DNA of 64,000 nucleotides from Cupriavidus pinatubonensis (lineage in GTDB: Bacteria; Pseudomonadota; Gammaproteobacteria; Burkholderiales; Burkholderiaceae): contig NZ_CP080766.1 of assembly GCF_019602855.1 (NCBI RefSeq), positions 2,108,001 through 2,172,000 on the forward strand, in the 5' to 3' direction. Each line of letters begins with the position of its first letter. Position 1 is the stretch's first letter. Below the pieces are notes generated by a model. That model saw only the letters and a program-made list of their open reading frames with translations, did not search any database and was not told where the DNA came from. This document shows positions 38,009-47,568 of the stretch, piece by piece. The translations under genes and the position numbers were made by a program.

Positions 38009-38952
38009 GCGACGCGGCACCAAAAATCCTGATCGTCGGCGCGAACGGCCAGATCGGCTCCGAACTGGCGCTGGCCCTGGCCGAGCGCTATGGCCGAACC
38101 AATGTCATCACGTCGGACGTGGTACCGACCGGGCGCCATGTCCACCTGACCCACGAAATGCTCAATGCGACGGACCGCGGCGGGCTGGCGACGATCGTCG
38201 AGCGCCACGGCATCACGCAGATCTACCTGCTCGCCGCCGCCTTGTCGGCGACCGGCGAGAAGGCACCGCAGTGGGCGTGGAACCTCAACATGACCAGCCT
38301 GCTGAATGTGCTGGAGCATGCGCGGCAGTTCGGCATCGAACGCGTGTTCTGGCCGAGTTCGATCGCCGCATTCGGCCCCACTACGCCGCGCGAGCACACA
38401 CCGCAGAAGACCGTGATGGAGCCGACCACCGTCTACGGCATCTCCAAGCAGGCGGGCGAGGGCTGGTGCCGCTGGTATCACGACAACCATGGCGTCGACG
38501 TGCGCAGCCTGCGCTACCCGGGCCTGATCTCGCACAAGACGCCGCCCGGTGGCGGCACGACGGACTATGCCGTGGATATCTTCCACTCGGCGGTGAAGGC
38601 GGAGCCCTACACCTGCTTCCTGCGCGAAGACGAACGGCTGCCGATGATGTACATGCCTGATGCCATCCGCGCCACCATCGAGCTGATGGAGGCGCCGGCG
38701 GACAGCCTGACCGAGCGCGGCAGCTACAACATCGCGGGCGTCAGCTTTACGCCGGCGGAAGTCGCCGCGGCCATCCGCGAAGAAGTGCCTGGCTTTGTAG
38801 TGCGCTACGACCCCGACTACCGGCAAGCGATCGCGCAAGGCTGGCCCGACTCGATCGACGACTCGGTGGCGCGCCGGGACTGGGGCTGGGTGCCGCAGTA
38901 CGGGCTGAAGGAAATGGTGGGCGATATGCTGGAGAACCTTCGCCAGGCGTGA
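38005..38952 (+). CDS. NAD-dependent L-threonine 3-dehydrogenase, SDR/epimerase type
   Basis: 315 residues of the extended SDR (epimerase) family, not the zinc alcohol-dehydrogenase type of E. coli Tdh. It has [14 protein letters not shown] for NAD binding, [21 protein letters not shown] and the catalytic YGISK. This class was characterised from Cupriavidus necator and relatives. It oxidises threonine to 2-amino-3-oxobutyrate, the substrate of Kbl encoded just upstream with a 4-bp overlap. The function is well supported by the pairing. Confidence 0.93.
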   Translation: MSDAAPKILIVGANGQIGSELALALAERYGRTNVITSDVVPTGRHVHLTHEMLNATDRGGLATIVERHGITQIYLLAAALSATGEKAPQWAWNLNMTSLLNVLEHARQFGIERVFWPSSIAAFGPTTPREHTPQKTVMEPTTVYGISKQAGEGWCRWYHDNHGVDVRSLRYPGLISHKTPPGGGTTDYAVDIFHSAVKAEPYTCFLREDERLPMMYMPDAIRATIELMEAPADSLTERGSYNIAGVSFTPAEVAAAIREEVPGFVVRYDPDYRQAIAQGWPDSIDDSVARRDWGWVPQYGLKEMVGDMLENLRQA

Positions 38953-39004
38953 CGGCACGGAACCGCCAGGCAAGGCTGTGTGTTTTCGGCGACGGCATGC
39001 ATGC

Positions 39005-39027
39005 CAGTATCCCGTTTCGGTATACTG
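39005..39027. promoter_or_regulatory. Candidate GntR operator upstream of the 39-kb GntR gene
   Basis: CAGTAT (39005-39010) and ATACTG (39022-39027) form an inverted repeat 27 bp before the GntR ATG. The ATACTG half resembles the ACTGGTATGC boxes before the porin gene and at 48.8-49.1 kb. Probably autoregulation. Confidence 0.45.
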
Positions 39028-39053
39028 TGCGGTAAAGACCGCGAACCCAGAAC

Positions 39054-39818
39054 ATGACACAGCCAGAAAAGAAAAGCATGGCCGGCGAGATCAAGGCCAC
39101 GATCCAGCGGGAAATCGAAGCCGGCGACATGCCGCCTGGCACGCCGCTGGACGAACGCATGCTCGCGGAGCGCTTCGGCGTATCGCGCACGCCCGTGCGC
39201 GAGGCACTGCAGCAGTTGTCCGTGCAGAACATGGTCCGCATCGTGCCGCGCGTCGGCGTGTTTGTCTCGCGGCTGTCGATCACGCAGTTGCGCGAAACGC
39301 TGGAACTGCTCGGAGAACTGGAGGCCGTGGCGGCGAAACTGTCCGCGCGCCGCATGGACGACGAGCAGCGCGTGCGCCTGAAGGCCGCCCGCACCGAATG
39401 CGAACAGGCGCACGCCGAGGACGACGGCAAGCGCTTTGCGAAGGCCAACGCCGATTTCCATGACACGGTCTATGCCGGCAGCCACAACGAATACCTGGTC
39501 GAGCAGATCCAGAGCATCCGCCGGCTGATGCAGCGCTACCGCCCGCGCATTTTTCAGACCCCGGCGCGCCGGCAGCGCGTGCTGGAAGACCACCAGAGGC
39601 TCGCCGACGCCATCCTTAGCGGCGATGAGACCGCCGCGCATGCGGCCATGCTGGAGCACGCGCCGGTCGGCACGACCGGGTTCTCCGAATTCCTTTCCAC
39701 CCTGCCCGCGAGCTATCTTGAGGGCGAGGGCGGCGGGGAGGCTGCAGCCACGCGCAGCGCCGCACCCCGCGGCGGCGCCAGGCGTGGCCGCAAGCCGGCC
39801 GCTTCGAAAGCGGCCTGA
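39054..39818 (+). CDS. GntR-family regulator, FCD subfamily
   Basis: 254 residues. A winged HTH (about 10-75) has PGTPLDERMLAERFGVSRTPVREALQQLS. An all-helical FCD ligand domain (about 85-225) includes NADFHDTVYAGSHNEYL, EDHQRLADAI and HAAMLEHAP, whose D/H residues bind metal in the family. The C-terminal 30 residues are Arg/Ala/Gly-rich. It is closely paralogous to the regulator at 48006-48728, and both should recognise similar operators. It lies 101 bp after the threonine module and converges on the porin gene. Confidence 0.92.
   Translation: MTQPEKKSMAGEIKATIQREIEAGDMPPGTPLDERMLAERFGVSRTPVREALQQLSVQNMVRIVPRVGVFVSRLSITQLRETLELLGELEAVAAKLSARRMDDEQRVRLKAARTECEQAHAEDDGKRFAKANADFHDTVYAGSHNEYLVEQIQSIRRLMQRYRPRIFQTPARRQRVLEDHQRLADAILSGDETAAHAAMLEHAPVGTTGFSEFLSTLPASYLEGEGGGEAAATRSAAPRGGARRGRKPAASKAA
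39798..39816. terminator. Hairpin at the end of the GntR gene
   Basis: GGCCGCTT-CGA-AAGCGGCC, an 8-bp perfect stem overlapping the last codons of the GntR gene, 12 bp from the converging porin stop. No T-run. It is a candidate shared terminator for two genes separated by only 9 bp. Confidence 0.4.
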
Positions 39819-39827
39819 TTCCAACAA

Positions 39828-40901
39828 TCAGAACTTGTGCCGCATACCCATCGCCACGCCGAACTGGTTCTTCTCGTTCGGTGCGATCTGGTAGGCGCCA
39901 GCGGCGCCGTTCAGGCTTTCAAAGTTCAGCGACGCATTCTTGGTGTACGCCGTGCTCAGGTAGACGTCGGTGCGCTTTGACAGCGAGTAATCCGCGATCA
40001 GCGTGACCTGCCACGGGTTGCTCGGATTGGTCTTGCTTGTGGCCGTGTACAGCGACTTGACGTTGTCGTAATAGAACGCGCCCGTGAGCTGCAGGGCAGC
40101 GGTGGCCTGGTAGTTCAGCGAAAGCCACCACAGATCGTCGCGCGCAGAGGTGTTGGCCGCCCGCGTGCCATTGTTGTTGTACCGGTACGCGGCCTGCGCG
40201 AGCAGGGCCGGCGAAATCTGGTAGCGCAGGCCCAGTGCTGCTTTCTGAGTGCGCGTGTAGTCGCCGGCGGTCAGCGCGCTGTTGATGCTGTCATACGCGC
40301 CGGCAACCCCGAAGTCGCCGATGCGGTAGTCGAAGCCGCCGCCGTAACCGGTCGAGGCCTGCATCGAACCCGGCTGCTCGCCGAAACTCCAGTGCGCTTC
40401 CGCCGTCAGCGGGCCCAGGTCGACATGGTATTTCACCATGTTGTCCTCGCGCAGATTCGAGCCCGCAATGCCTACCACCGGTTCATAGGTGGTGGCGTAC
40501 GCCGTGGGCGAGTAGTTCGCCATCATCAGGAACAGCGAGGTGTATTGCCGGCCCAGCGATACCTGCTGCGTGCCGCTGCGCAGACCGACCCATGCCTGGC
40601 GGCCGAACAGGCGACCGCCCTGCGTTGATACGCCAGTGTCCAGGCTGAAGCCGCTTTCCAGCGCGAAGATCGCCTGCTTTCCGCCACCGAGGTCTTCCGT
40701 GCCGCGCAGGCCCCAGCGGCTCGGGGACAGGCCGCCGGAGCTGACGCCGACGCGCGAATGCCCGTCGGGGCCGGCGCCCGCGTTGTTATTGGTGTACTCG
40801 ATGTTGGCATCGGCCACGCCGTACAGCGTGATGCCCGATGTCTGCGCGGCGGCGGTTGCGCTCGCGAGCACGCAGGCAAGGCCGACCAGGTTTCGCTTCA
40901 T
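39828..40901 (-). CDS. Gram-negative trimeric porin
   Basis: 357 residues. The signal peptide (MKRNLVGLACVLASATAAAQ) is cleaved before TSGITLYGVADANIEYTNN. Loops and strands follow the Burkholderiales porin pattern (RWGLRGTEDLGGGKQAIFALE, GRQAWVGL) with a terminal MGMRHKF. The ATG at 40901 has GGAGGAG. The promoter carries two copies of the ACTGGTATG-type box, tying expression to the FCD-GntR regulators. It is probably the outer-membrane entry for the substrate of the 41-63 kb catabolic genes (inference). Confidence 0.92.
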   Translation of the reverse strand: MKRNLVGLACVLASATAAAQTSGITLYGVADANIEYTNNNAGAGPDGHSRVGVSSGGLSPSRWGLRGTEDLGGGKQAIFALESGFSLDTGVSTQGGRLFGRQAWVGLRSGTQQVSLGRQYTSLFLMMANYSPTAYATTYEPVVGIAGSNLREDNMVKYHVDLGPLTAEAHWSFGEQPGSMQASTGYGGGFDYRIGDFGVAGAYDSINSALTAGDYTRTQKAALGLRYQISPALLAQAAYRYNNNGTRAANTSARDDLWWLSLNYQATAALQLTGAFYYDNVKSLYTATSKTNPSNPWQVTLIADYSLSKRTDVYLSTAYTKNASLNFESLNGAAGAYQIAPNEKNQFGVAMGMRHKF

Positions 40902-40962
40902 GACTTTCTCCTCCATGTTTTTGACTGTCATTCCCGCACCGGGAAGTGGCAGAACTATCGCT

Positions 40963-40995
40963 TACTGGTATGTATATAAAAAATAGTGGTATACG
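40963..40995 (-). promoter_or_regulatory. Two candidate GntR boxes in the porin promoter
   Basis: TACTGGTATGT at 40963-40973 and TAGTGGTATACG at 40984-40995, separated by an A/T-rich stretch (TATATAAAAAA), 62-94 bp upstream of the porin ATG. The first matches TACTGGTATGC at 48784 and 49085 at 10 of 11 positions. Confidence 0.5.
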
Positions 40996-41033
40996 TTAGT
41001 GCGTATCAAAAATGCAAACGGGTGCCGCGAGCC

Positions 41034-42374
41034 TTAAGCGTTGCCGCGCTGGTAGTCCGCAAAGGTCTTGCCATCGCGCGCCAGCCGGACCAGCAGCGGG
41101 GCCGGTTCCCACCAGTAGCCGTGCTCGACGTGGAAGCGTTCGATGTCGGCGTACACCTCGCGCAGGCCGATGCGATCGGCGTAGTACATCGGCCCGCCAT
41201 GGCGCGCGGGAAAGCCGTAGCCGGTCAGGTAGACCGTGTCGATATCGCTGGGCCGCAGCGCTACGCCGGCCTCCAGCAGCTTCGCGCCCTCGTTGACCAT
41301 GCCGTAGACGCAGCGCTTGATGATTTCCTCGGCGTCGATGGGCCGCCGCACCATGCCGAGCCGCGCCGATTCCTGTTCGATGACCGTTTCCACCTCCGGA
41401 TCGCGCAGCGGCTGGCGGCTGCCCGGTTCATAGCGGTACCAGCCCTTGCCGCTTTTCTGTCCCAGCCGCCCAAGTTCGGTCAGTTTCAGGATCAGGTCGT
41501 TCCAGCGCCGGTCCTGCGGCCGGGTGGCGATCTGCGCCTTGCGTGTCTGGTACCCCACGTCGTTGCCGGCCATGTCGTGCACGGCGAAGATGCCCATCGC
41601 GTAGCCGAAGTCGGTCAGCGCCTGGTCCACCTCGTGCGGCAGCGCGCCTTCCTCGACCAGGAAATGCGCCTCCCGCGTGTAGTTGCGGAACAGCGCATTG
41701 CCGATGAAGCCGGGGTAGACGCGAGCGAGCACGGCGGTCTTGCCCATGCGCCGGCCGAGGTCCATCAGCGTGGCGATCACGTCCGGCGCGGTGTCCCGCG
41801 CACGCACGACTTCGAGCAGGCGCATCACATGGGCCGGACTGAAGAAGTGCGCCCCGACCACGTCCTGCGGGCGCTTCGTGACGGCCGCGATGGCATCCAC
41901 ATCGAGTCCCGAAGTGTTGGTGGCCAGGATCGCACCGGGTTTGCACCGCGCATCGAGATCGCGGAACACCTGCTGCTTGAGCGCCATGTCCTCGAATACC
42001 GCTTCAATCACCATGTCGGCGGAAGCGGCATCTGCGAGGGCAACGGAGCCTTTGATCAGGGACAGCCTCGTTTCCATGGCTGCCGGTTCGAGCTTGCCGC
42101 GGGAGACGCTGCCGGCGTAGTTGTCCCGCACGCGGCGCAAGCCGGTTTCCAGGCCTTTCTCGCTGCTGTCGATCAGCGTGACCGGAATGCCGATATTGGC
42201 CAGTGCCATCGCAATGCCACCGCCCATGGTGCCGGCGCCGATTACCGCAACATGGTTCACGGGACGCAGCGGCAAGTCCTTTGGGAAGTCGGGTATATGG
42301 GCTGCTTCCGCCTGCGCGAAGCGGACGTATTCTGCCGTAGCCTGTGCTTCAGCGTCGGTTGGAGTTGTAGTCAT
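41034..42374 (-). CDS. 3-hydroxyacyl-CoA dehydrogenase
   Basis: 446 residues. An N-terminal extension of about 38 residues is followed by the NAD-binding domain (VAVIGAGTMGGGIAMALA), the catalytic-domain segments NTSGLDVDAIA and GAHFFSPAHVMRLLEVV, and two C-terminal 3HCDH helical domains (FIGNALFRNYTREA...; LTGYGFPARHGGPMYYAD). It oxidises 3-hydroxyacyl-CoA to 3-oxoacyl-CoA in a beta-oxidation-like sequence. It is the last gene of the minus-strand block, 12 bp after the enoyl-CoA hydratase that would make its substrate. Confidence 0.9.
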   Translation of the reverse strand: MTTTPTDAEAQATAEYVRFAQAEAAHIPDFPKDLPLRPVNHVAVIGAGTMGGGIAMALANIGIPVTLIDSSEKGLETGLRRVRDNYAGSVSRGKLEPAAMETRLSLIKGSVALADAASADMVIEAVFEDMALKQQVFRDLDARCKPGAILATNTSGLDVDAIAAVTKRPQDVVGAHFFSPAHVMRLLEVVRARDTAPDVIATLMDLGRRMGKTAVLARVYPGFIGNALFRNYTREAHFLVEEGALPHEVDQALTDFGYAMGIFAVHDMAGNDVGYQTRKAQIATRPQDRRWNDLILKLTELGRLGQKSGKGWYRYEPGSRQPLRDPEVETVIEQESARLGMVRRPIDAEEIIKRCVYGMVNEGAKLLEAGVALRPSDIDTVYLTGYGFPARHGGPMYYADRIGLREVYADIERFHVEHGYWWEPAPLLVRLARDGKTFADYQRGNA

Positions 42375-42386
42375 GATATTGCTCGC

Positions 42387-43184
42387 TTATTCGGACTTCT
42401 CGCCCGGAACGGCGAGCGGTTTGGCGCGGCCTTCGACGAAATCGCGCAGGCGTTCCGCCGCTTCGGGCGGGCGCGGGATGTTCGAGGTCAGGTACTCGAC
42501 GAACAGGCCGTCGTCGTGGGACAGGTCGTTGATGCGCGGCAGTACGTTGGTGATGCGCCAGTTCGTATCGGCGGTATTGCGCGCGATCAGCGCGGCCAGC
42601 TCGCGCGCCTTGGCGAACGCCTGGCCCTGCGGCACCACGTAGCGCACGATGTGTTCGCGCTCGCCTTCCTGTGCATTGAGCAGGCGCCCGGTCAGCATCA
42701 TGTCGGCCATCACGGTGTAGCCGACCACGCGCTGGATGCGCACGGTGCCGCCACCGCCGACAAAGATGCCGCGCTGTCCTTCGGGCAGGCCGAACAGCGC
42801 CGATTCGTCGGCGACGCGGATGTGCGCAGCGGTCGCCAGTTCCAGTCCACCGCCCACGACCGCACCATGCAACGCGGCGACGAACGGAATGGGCCCGCGC
42901 GCGATACCGTCGAACACGGTGTGCCAAGAATGGCGCGTGCGCTTGCGGGGCCGTGGTTGCTCACCGGACGCTCGCGCCAGCGCTTCCTTCAGATCGAGTC
43001 CTGCGCAGAAGTTGCTGCCGTGCCCGAACAGCACGCCCACATCGGCTTCCTCGCCGGCACGCACGACGGCGTCGTGCAGCGCCCAGACCACGTCTTCGCT
43101 GATGGCATTGCGCTTCTCTGGCCGGTTCAGGCCGATCAGCGCGACATTGCCGTCGAGTTCATACGTCACCAGTTCGGTGCTCAT
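42387..43184 (-). CDS. Enoyl-CoA hydratase/isomerase family protein
   Basis: 265 residues with the crotonase fold: LNRPEKRNAIS, GSNFCAGLDLKEAL (oxyanion hole 1) and ALHGAVVGGGLELATAAHIRVADESALFGLPEGQRGIFVGGG (oxyanion hole 2 and a catalytic-glutamate region). The ATG at 43184 follows AAGGAG by 7 nt; the frame extends further upstream without such a site. It probably hydrates an enoyl-CoA passed on to the neighbouring dehydrogenase. Subfamily and substrate are unresolved. Confidence 0.88.
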   Translation of the reverse strand: MSTELVTYELDGNVALIGLNRPEKRNAISEDVVWALHDAVVRAGEEADVGVLFGHGSNFCAGLDLKEALARASGEQPRPRKRTRHSWHTVFDGIARGPIPFVAALHGAVVGGGLELATAAHIRVADESALFGLPEGQRGIFVGGGGTVRIQRVVGYTVMADMMLTGRLLNAQEGEREHIVRYVVPQGQAFAKARELAALIARNTADTNWRITNVLPRINDLSHDDGLFVEYLTSNIPRPPEAAERLRDFVEGRAKPLAVPGEKSE

Positions 43185-43222
43185 CTCATGCTCCTTGTTC
43201 ATTACGTGGTTCGACGGTGCGG

Positions 43223-44191
43223 CTACAGATCCAGCACCAGCTTGCGGGTCTTCGCGCCGGAGCAGCACACCATCATCCGGTTGTTGGCGGCGCGTTCTTC
43301 AGCGTTCAGCACGAGGTCGCGGTGATCGGGCTCACCGTCCAGCACACGCACCTCGCAGGTTCCGCACACGCCCTCCTGGCACGAATACATGGGCTCGACA
43401 CCTTCGGCGATCAGGCATTCCAGGATGGTCCGGCCCGGCTGAATCTCGATGCTGCGGCCGCTGCGCGCAAGTTCCACGGTGAAGCCGCCGTCGGTCGCGG
43501 CGGACTCGCGTGCGGCGAAGTACTCGCGATGCACGCGCCCGGGCGGCAGCGATGCGGTGGCCTGCTCGAAGGCCTCGAGCATCGGCACCGGCCCGCAGCA
43601 GTAGATGTGCGCGCCTTCAGGCAGGCTCGCGGCGATGGCCGTGACGTCGAGGCGGTCAGCGCCGGCTTCGCGGTCGAAGGTCAGCCGGACTTCGCCACCG
43701 GGCTCCATGCCCATGGCCTCCAGCGTCTCGACAAATGCTGCCTGCTTGCGTGTGCGTGCGGCATAGTGCAGGCGCCACGGCCGGCCCAGTTCGCGTAGCC
43801 GATGAATCATGCCGAGGATCGGCGTGATGCCGATGCCGCCGGCCACCAGCACCGCCAGCGATGCCGAATCGTCGAGCGGGAAGTTGTTGCGCGGCGGGCT
43901 GATGGTCAGCACGTCGCCGGGGCGCAGCGTCTCGTGCAGATAGCGCGAGCCACCGCGGCTCTGCGCGTCGCGGTTGACGCCAATCACGTAGCGGTGCGGC
44001 TCGCACTGCGCGTTCAGCAGCGAATAGCTGCGAATCAGGCCGTTCGGCAGATGCAGGTCGATATGCGCGCCCGCCGCAAACGCGGGCAGGGCACGCAACG
44101 GCGGCTCCGGCCGCAGCTCGAAAGCCAGGATGCCGTCGGCTTCCCAGCTGATGGACTTGACCCGGACTTGCAGGGTATCGGTATTGCTCAT
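43223..44191 (-). CDS. PDR/VanB-type oxidoreductase with C-terminal 2Fe-2S ferredoxin
   Basis: 322 residues. Flavin-binding barrel (about 8-105, with RSYSLLNA), NAD-binding domain (VLVAGGIGITPILGM; CCGPVPMLEAFE) and a C-terminal plant-type ferredoxin (CQEGVCGTCEVRV plus a distal cysteine pair). This is the phthalate dioxygenase reductase/vanillate demethylase B architecture, the electron donor for class IA Rieske oxygenases. The partner is very probably the Rieske protein at 45319-46557 in the same block. GGAGAC precedes the ATG at 44191. Confidence 0.92.
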   Translation of the reverse strand: MSNTDTLQVRVKSISWEADGILAFELRPEPPLRALPAFAAGAHIDLHLPNGLIRSYSLLNAQCEPHRYVIGVNRDAQSRGGSRYLHETLRPGDVLTISPPRNNFPLDDSASLAVLVAGGIGITPILGMIHRLRELGRPWRLHYAARTRKQAAFVETLEAMGMEPGGEVRLTFDREAGADRLDVTAIAASLPEGAHIYCCGPVPMLEAFEQATASLPPGRVHREYFAARESAATDGGFTVELARSGRSIEIQPGRTILECLIAEGVEPMYSCQEGVCGTCEVRVLDGEPDHRDLVLNAEERAANNRMMVCCSGAKTRKLVLDL

Positions 44192-44284
44192 GATGTCTCC
44201 GGTCGAAGCAGGCACGGTCAGGCCCATGCAGCCTGCAGGGGCTGACGGCAGGCATGGCCGCGAAGGGTCTTGTGGTCCCGGCTT

Positions 44285-45280
44285 CTACAGTTCCGCGCGG
44301 AAACCCGAGGCGCGGATGATCGGTCCCCACGCTTCCAGTTCGGCGCGCTGGCGGCGCGCCATCTGTTCGCCGTCGAGGTAGTCGGGTACCACCGACAGCT
44401 GGCTCATCAGCGATTGCCTGGCCTGCGGTGCGGACAGGATGGTCTTCAGCGCTGCCTGCACGCGCGCGATCTCGGCCGGCGGCGTGCGCACCGGTGCCCA
44501 CATGGCGGTCCACGCATCGCCGGAGCGCACTGGAATGCCTTGTTCGGCCATGGTCGGGATGTCCGGTGCAAGCGGCGAACGCTTGTCGCTGAAGATGCCG
44601 AGCAGGCGTACCTTGCCCGCGCGGTGGTGGCGCAGCAGGTCCTGCAGCAGCGTGACGGCCGAGGGGATATGGCCGCCCAGCAGGTCGGTGATCATCGGCG
44701 GCGTGCCTTTGTAAGGCGTGACCGACAGAGAAATGCCAGCCGTCTTGGCGAACTGCAGGCCCAGAAAATGGTTCTGGCCGCCAAGGCCCGGCGTGCCGAA
44801 GCTCACTTCCTGCGAATGGGTGCGCGCCCACTGCACGAACGCGTTTGCCGTGGACACGCCGGTCGTCGCGCCCGCGGCCATACCGGTCGGGTAGGACACC
44901 AATGCAGCCACGGGCGCGAAATCGCGCCACAGGTCCCACTTGAGCTGCTTGCCGAACACCAGCGTCTGGAACGTGGGCGTGGCGTTAGGCGCGATCATGT
45001 AGGTGAGACCATCGGGCTCGGCGGACTTCAGCACATCTGCTGCGAGCCGGCCGCCCGCGCCGACATGGTTTTCCACGATCACCGGCTGGCCCAGCAGCGC
45101 CGGCAGCGAATCCGAAAAGTAGCGCGCGATGGCATCGGTACCGCCGCCGGGCGGCAGGCCTACCAGAATCCGGATCGGCGGCTTGCCACGCAGCTGCGCG
45201 AGCGATACCGCGGGTGCGGCGAGGCCCGCGCACGCCGCCAGCAACAGGCTGCGGCGCGAGCGGAAGCGGGGGCTGGTCAT
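44285..45280 (-). CDS. Bug-family (tripartite tricarboxylate) periplasmic receptor
   Basis: 331 residues. A twin-arginine-like or Sec signal (RRSLLLAACAGLAAPAVSLAQ) precedes a Bug fold with PIRILVGLPPGGGTDAIARYFSD, IVENHVGAGGRLAADVLKSAEPDGLTYMI and FGTPGLGGQNHF. Bug proteins capture carboxylates, but no TctA/TctB membrane partners are visible here, as is common for the expanded Bug families of Cupriavidus and Bordetella. The ATG at 45280 has GGAGACAACC. Its place in the block suggests sensing or capture of the pathway substrate. Confidence 0.9.
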   Translation of the reverse strand: MTSPRFRSRRSLLLAACAGLAAPAVSLAQLRGKPPIRILVGLPPGGGTDAIARYFSDSLPALLGQPVIVENHVGAGGRLAADVLKSAEPDGLTYMIAPNATPTFQTLVFGKQLKWDLWRDFAPVAALVSYPTGMAAGATTGVSTANAFVQWARTHSQEVSFGTPGLGGQNHFLGLQFAKTAGISLSVTPYKGTPPMITDLLGGHIPSAVTLLQDLLRHHRAGKVRLLGIFSDKRSPLAPDIPTMAEQGIPVRSGDAWTAMWAPVRTPPAEIARVQAALKTILSAPQARQSLMSQLSVVPDYLDGEQMARRQRAELEAWGPIIRASGFRAEL

Positions 45281-45318
45281 GGTTGTCTCCGTCTTCTTGT
45301 CAGTCTTTGCGGGCCGGC

Positions 45319-46557
45319 TTATGCGGCCTTCGTCAGCGCGCGCCAGTCCTCGCCGGCGGGCAGCACGCCGCCGACCGAAAAGATCTGGCTGTAGTCGAGG
45401 TCCGGGTTGTCGGCGAGCGTTGGCGTGTTGCCGGCCTGGAACTCGCGCACCGACTTCAGCAGCGCCTGGCGCACGCGCAGCACCGCGCCGTCGGCGGAGC
45501 AGAGTTGCTCGGTGGTACGGTCGGCAATCGGGCCCTGGCCGATGAACATGGCAAAGTCCTCGGTGCCCAGGTGCTGCGGAAAGCCAGTGGCATGGCCGCG
45601 GCGCATCAGGTCGCGGTTCTGGCCCCAGTTGTCGGCAGGCGTGCCCGGCGGCAGTGGAGGGAAGTTCCACACATCGGGCGTGGCCGACATGATGGTCATG
45701 CCGAGCGGGCGGTGCGGGTTGAAATGCACGAACCAGGCGCGGTGCGTGACGTCATCCACGGGCGTGGAGAAGAACACTGTGCTCGGGCCCTTTTCATCGG
45801 GCGCGCAGATGATGCCGTACCACGGCATCACGAAGTTGTTGACGCGTGCGTACAGCTTGTCGTCGGCCAGCGGGCGCAGCGCGGCATAGCGGTAGCCGTA
45901 AGGGCGGTCTTCGAATTCCAGGCGCGGCGCCAGTGCCTGGGTCATGTGCATGCGCTGGTTGCCCGAGCCTGCGGTGATCTGCGTGGTCGATTCATGCAGC
46001 ACGCCGACGTGCGACGAATCCATCGACGCTTCCACGCCCTGCACCCAGTTGGTCGGCACTTCCTGGCTCGTGACCGAACGCTGCTCTTCGGGCAGCGACG
46101 TGAACGGCAGGTCCGGGAACTTCGGTGCCTGTTCGCCCTTGCCGAGCCACACCCAAACGATGCCGCCGCGCTCCTGCACGCCGTAGCGGTTCACGCGCAC
46201 GTGCTTGCAGAACTGGGCCTGGTCGCCGACATGGTTCGGTGCTTCCATGACTTCGCCGGTGGTGCCGAGCTTCCAGCCGTGGAAGATGCAACGCAGGCCG
46301 TTGTCCTCGTTGCGCGCCATCAGCAGCGAGGTCTTGCGGTGCGGGCACAACTCATCCAGCACGCCCACTGCACCGTCGGTACGGCGGAACGCGACGTAGT
46401 TGCTGCCGAGCAGGCGCACGCGTACGGGCGCACCGTCAGCCACCAGCTTGGCCGATGGCACGGCCGGCAGCCAGTAATGCTGCCGAATCATCTCGCCCAT
46501 CGGCGCGCCGTTCTCGACGCGCGTGAGCAGCTCATTGTCTTCGCGGGTCATCGGCAT
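45319..46557 (-). CDS. Rieske aromatic-ring oxygenase/O-demethylase, phthalate-dioxygenase type
   Basis: 412 residues. Rieske cluster ligands are C71/H73 and C90/H93 (CPHRK...CIFHG). The mononuclear iron site includes D180, H183 and H188 in EASMDSSHVGVLHES. Length and organisation match the class IA group (phthalate 4,5-dioxygenase, vanillate demethylase), whose partner is a PDR-type reductase like that at 43223-44191. The reaction is hydroxylation or O-demethylation of an aromatic acid; which one is unknown. Its stop and the next gene upstream are separated by 1 bp, so the block is tightly packed. Confidence 0.9.
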   Translation of the reverse strand: MPMTREDNELLTRVENGAPMGEMIRQHYWLPAVPSAKLVADGAPVRVRLLGSNYVAFRRTDGAVGVLDELCPHRKTSLLMARNEDNGLRCIFHGWKLGTTGEVMEAPNHVGDQAQFCKHVRVNRYGVQERGGIVWVWLGKGEQAPKFPDLPFTSLPEEQRSVTSQEVPTNWVQGVEASMDSSHVGVLHESTTQITAGSGNQRMHMTQALAPRLEFEDRPYGYRYAALRPLADDKLYARVNNFVMPWYGIICAPDEKGPSTVFFSTPVDDVTHRAWFVHFNPHRPLGMTIMSATPDVWNFPPLPPGTPADNWGQNRDLMRRGHATGFPQHLGTEDFAMFIGQGPIADRTTEQLCSADGAVLRVRQALLKSVREFQAGNTPTLADNPDLDYSQIFSVGGVLPAGEDWRALTKAA

Positions 46558-46558
46558 G

Positions 46559-47563
46559 TCAGCACTCCTCGTCGGTGCGGAAGGCGCGCGAATACAGGCG
46601 CCGGCAGTTGCATTCGAAGATGTTCTTGCGCTGTTCGTCCGTGAGCCACGAGATGCCCTCGATCACGGGCTTCATGTCGTCGTAGTCGCGGTCCGTCAGC
46701 GGATCGCGCGCGCTGCCGGTGCCGGGCTTCTCGGTGCCGAACAGCACGTTGTCGGTGCCGGCGACCTTGAGCAGCAGGTCGATCGCCTCGGTCGAGTAGT
46801 TGCAGGTGTCGAAGTAGAGCTTGCGCAGTTGCTCGTCGAACGTGACGGTCTCGCCCTTGCGCACCGACCACGAGCGGAAGCGGCCCATCTGGTAGGGAAT
46901 CGCGCCGCCGCCGTGCGCGACGACGATCTTCAGGTTCGGGAATTCCTGGAACACCTTGGAGTTAAGCAGCGAGATCACGGCGATGCTTTCCTCGTTGATG
47001 AACTTGAGCGTGTACGACTCGCGCGCGCTGCAGCTGCCGGCGGAGTGGATCAGGCCCGGCACATCGAGGCGCGTCATGGCCTCGTACAGCGGATACCAGA
47101 ACGGATCGCCAAGCCCCGGCGGCGTGGGGCCTTCGCTCTCGGTGGGGTCCGGATTGATCAGGCAGCCGACAAAGCCCAGTTCATTCACGCAGCGCTCAAG
47201 TTCAGGCACCGCGCGCTCGGCCGGCGATTCCAGCATGTGCTGCGGCAGCCCGGCCACGCCGCGGAAGCGGTCCGGAAACATCGCGACGAAGCGCGCGATG
47301 ATGTCGTTGCAGTGGCGCGACCACAGTTCGGTCACGCGGCCCGGCTTGACCGAATGCATCTGCAGGTAAGGGCGCGGCGAGATGAACTGCACGTCGGTGC
47401 CGACGGCATCCATGCTGCGCACCAGCTCTTCCGCTGCCTTGCGCACCGAAGCGTCCGGAATCTTCGGCGTGGTCGACGGGTTGGCGCGGCCGCCGATCAG
47501 TTCCGCCATGTAGCGGAAGCTTTCCGGGGGCATGACGACGTGGGCGTGGGAATCGATGATCAT
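46559..47563 (-). CDS. Amidohydrolase-2 family protein, LigJ/GalB-like (4-oxalomesaconate hydratase type)
   Basis: 334 residues of the ACMSD/amidohydrolase-2 family. The metal site reads H6 and H8 (DSHAH), H173 (LIHSAG), then H217 (VVAHGGG) and E278 (LFGTEKPG). A glutamate where most relatives have aspartate, with these positions, resembles the zinc hydratase LigJ, which acts on 4-oxalomesaconate in protocatechuate 4,5-cleavage. A decarboxylase of the ACMSD or resorcylate type is the main alternative. The ATG at 47563 gives MIIDSHAH, the family start. It lies directly upstream of the Rieske gene and downstream of ridA. Confidence 0.8.
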   Translation of the reverse strand: MIIDSHAHVVMPPESFRYMAELIGGRANPSTTPKIPDASVRKAAEELVRSMDAVGTDVQFISPRPYLQMHSVKPGRVTELWSRHCNDIIARFVAMFPDRFRGVAGLPQHMLESPAERAVPELERCVNELGFVGCLINPDPTESEGPTPPGLGDPFWYPLYEAMTRLDVPGLIHSAGSCSARESYTLKFINEESIAVISLLNSKVFQEFPNLKIVVAHGGGAIPYQMGRFRSWSVRKGETVTFDEQLRKLYFDTCNYSTEAIDLLLKVAGTDNVLFGTEKPGTGSARDPLTDRDYDDMKPVIEGISWLTDEQRKNIFECNCRRLYSRAFRTDEEC

Positions 47564-47568
47564 GGTGT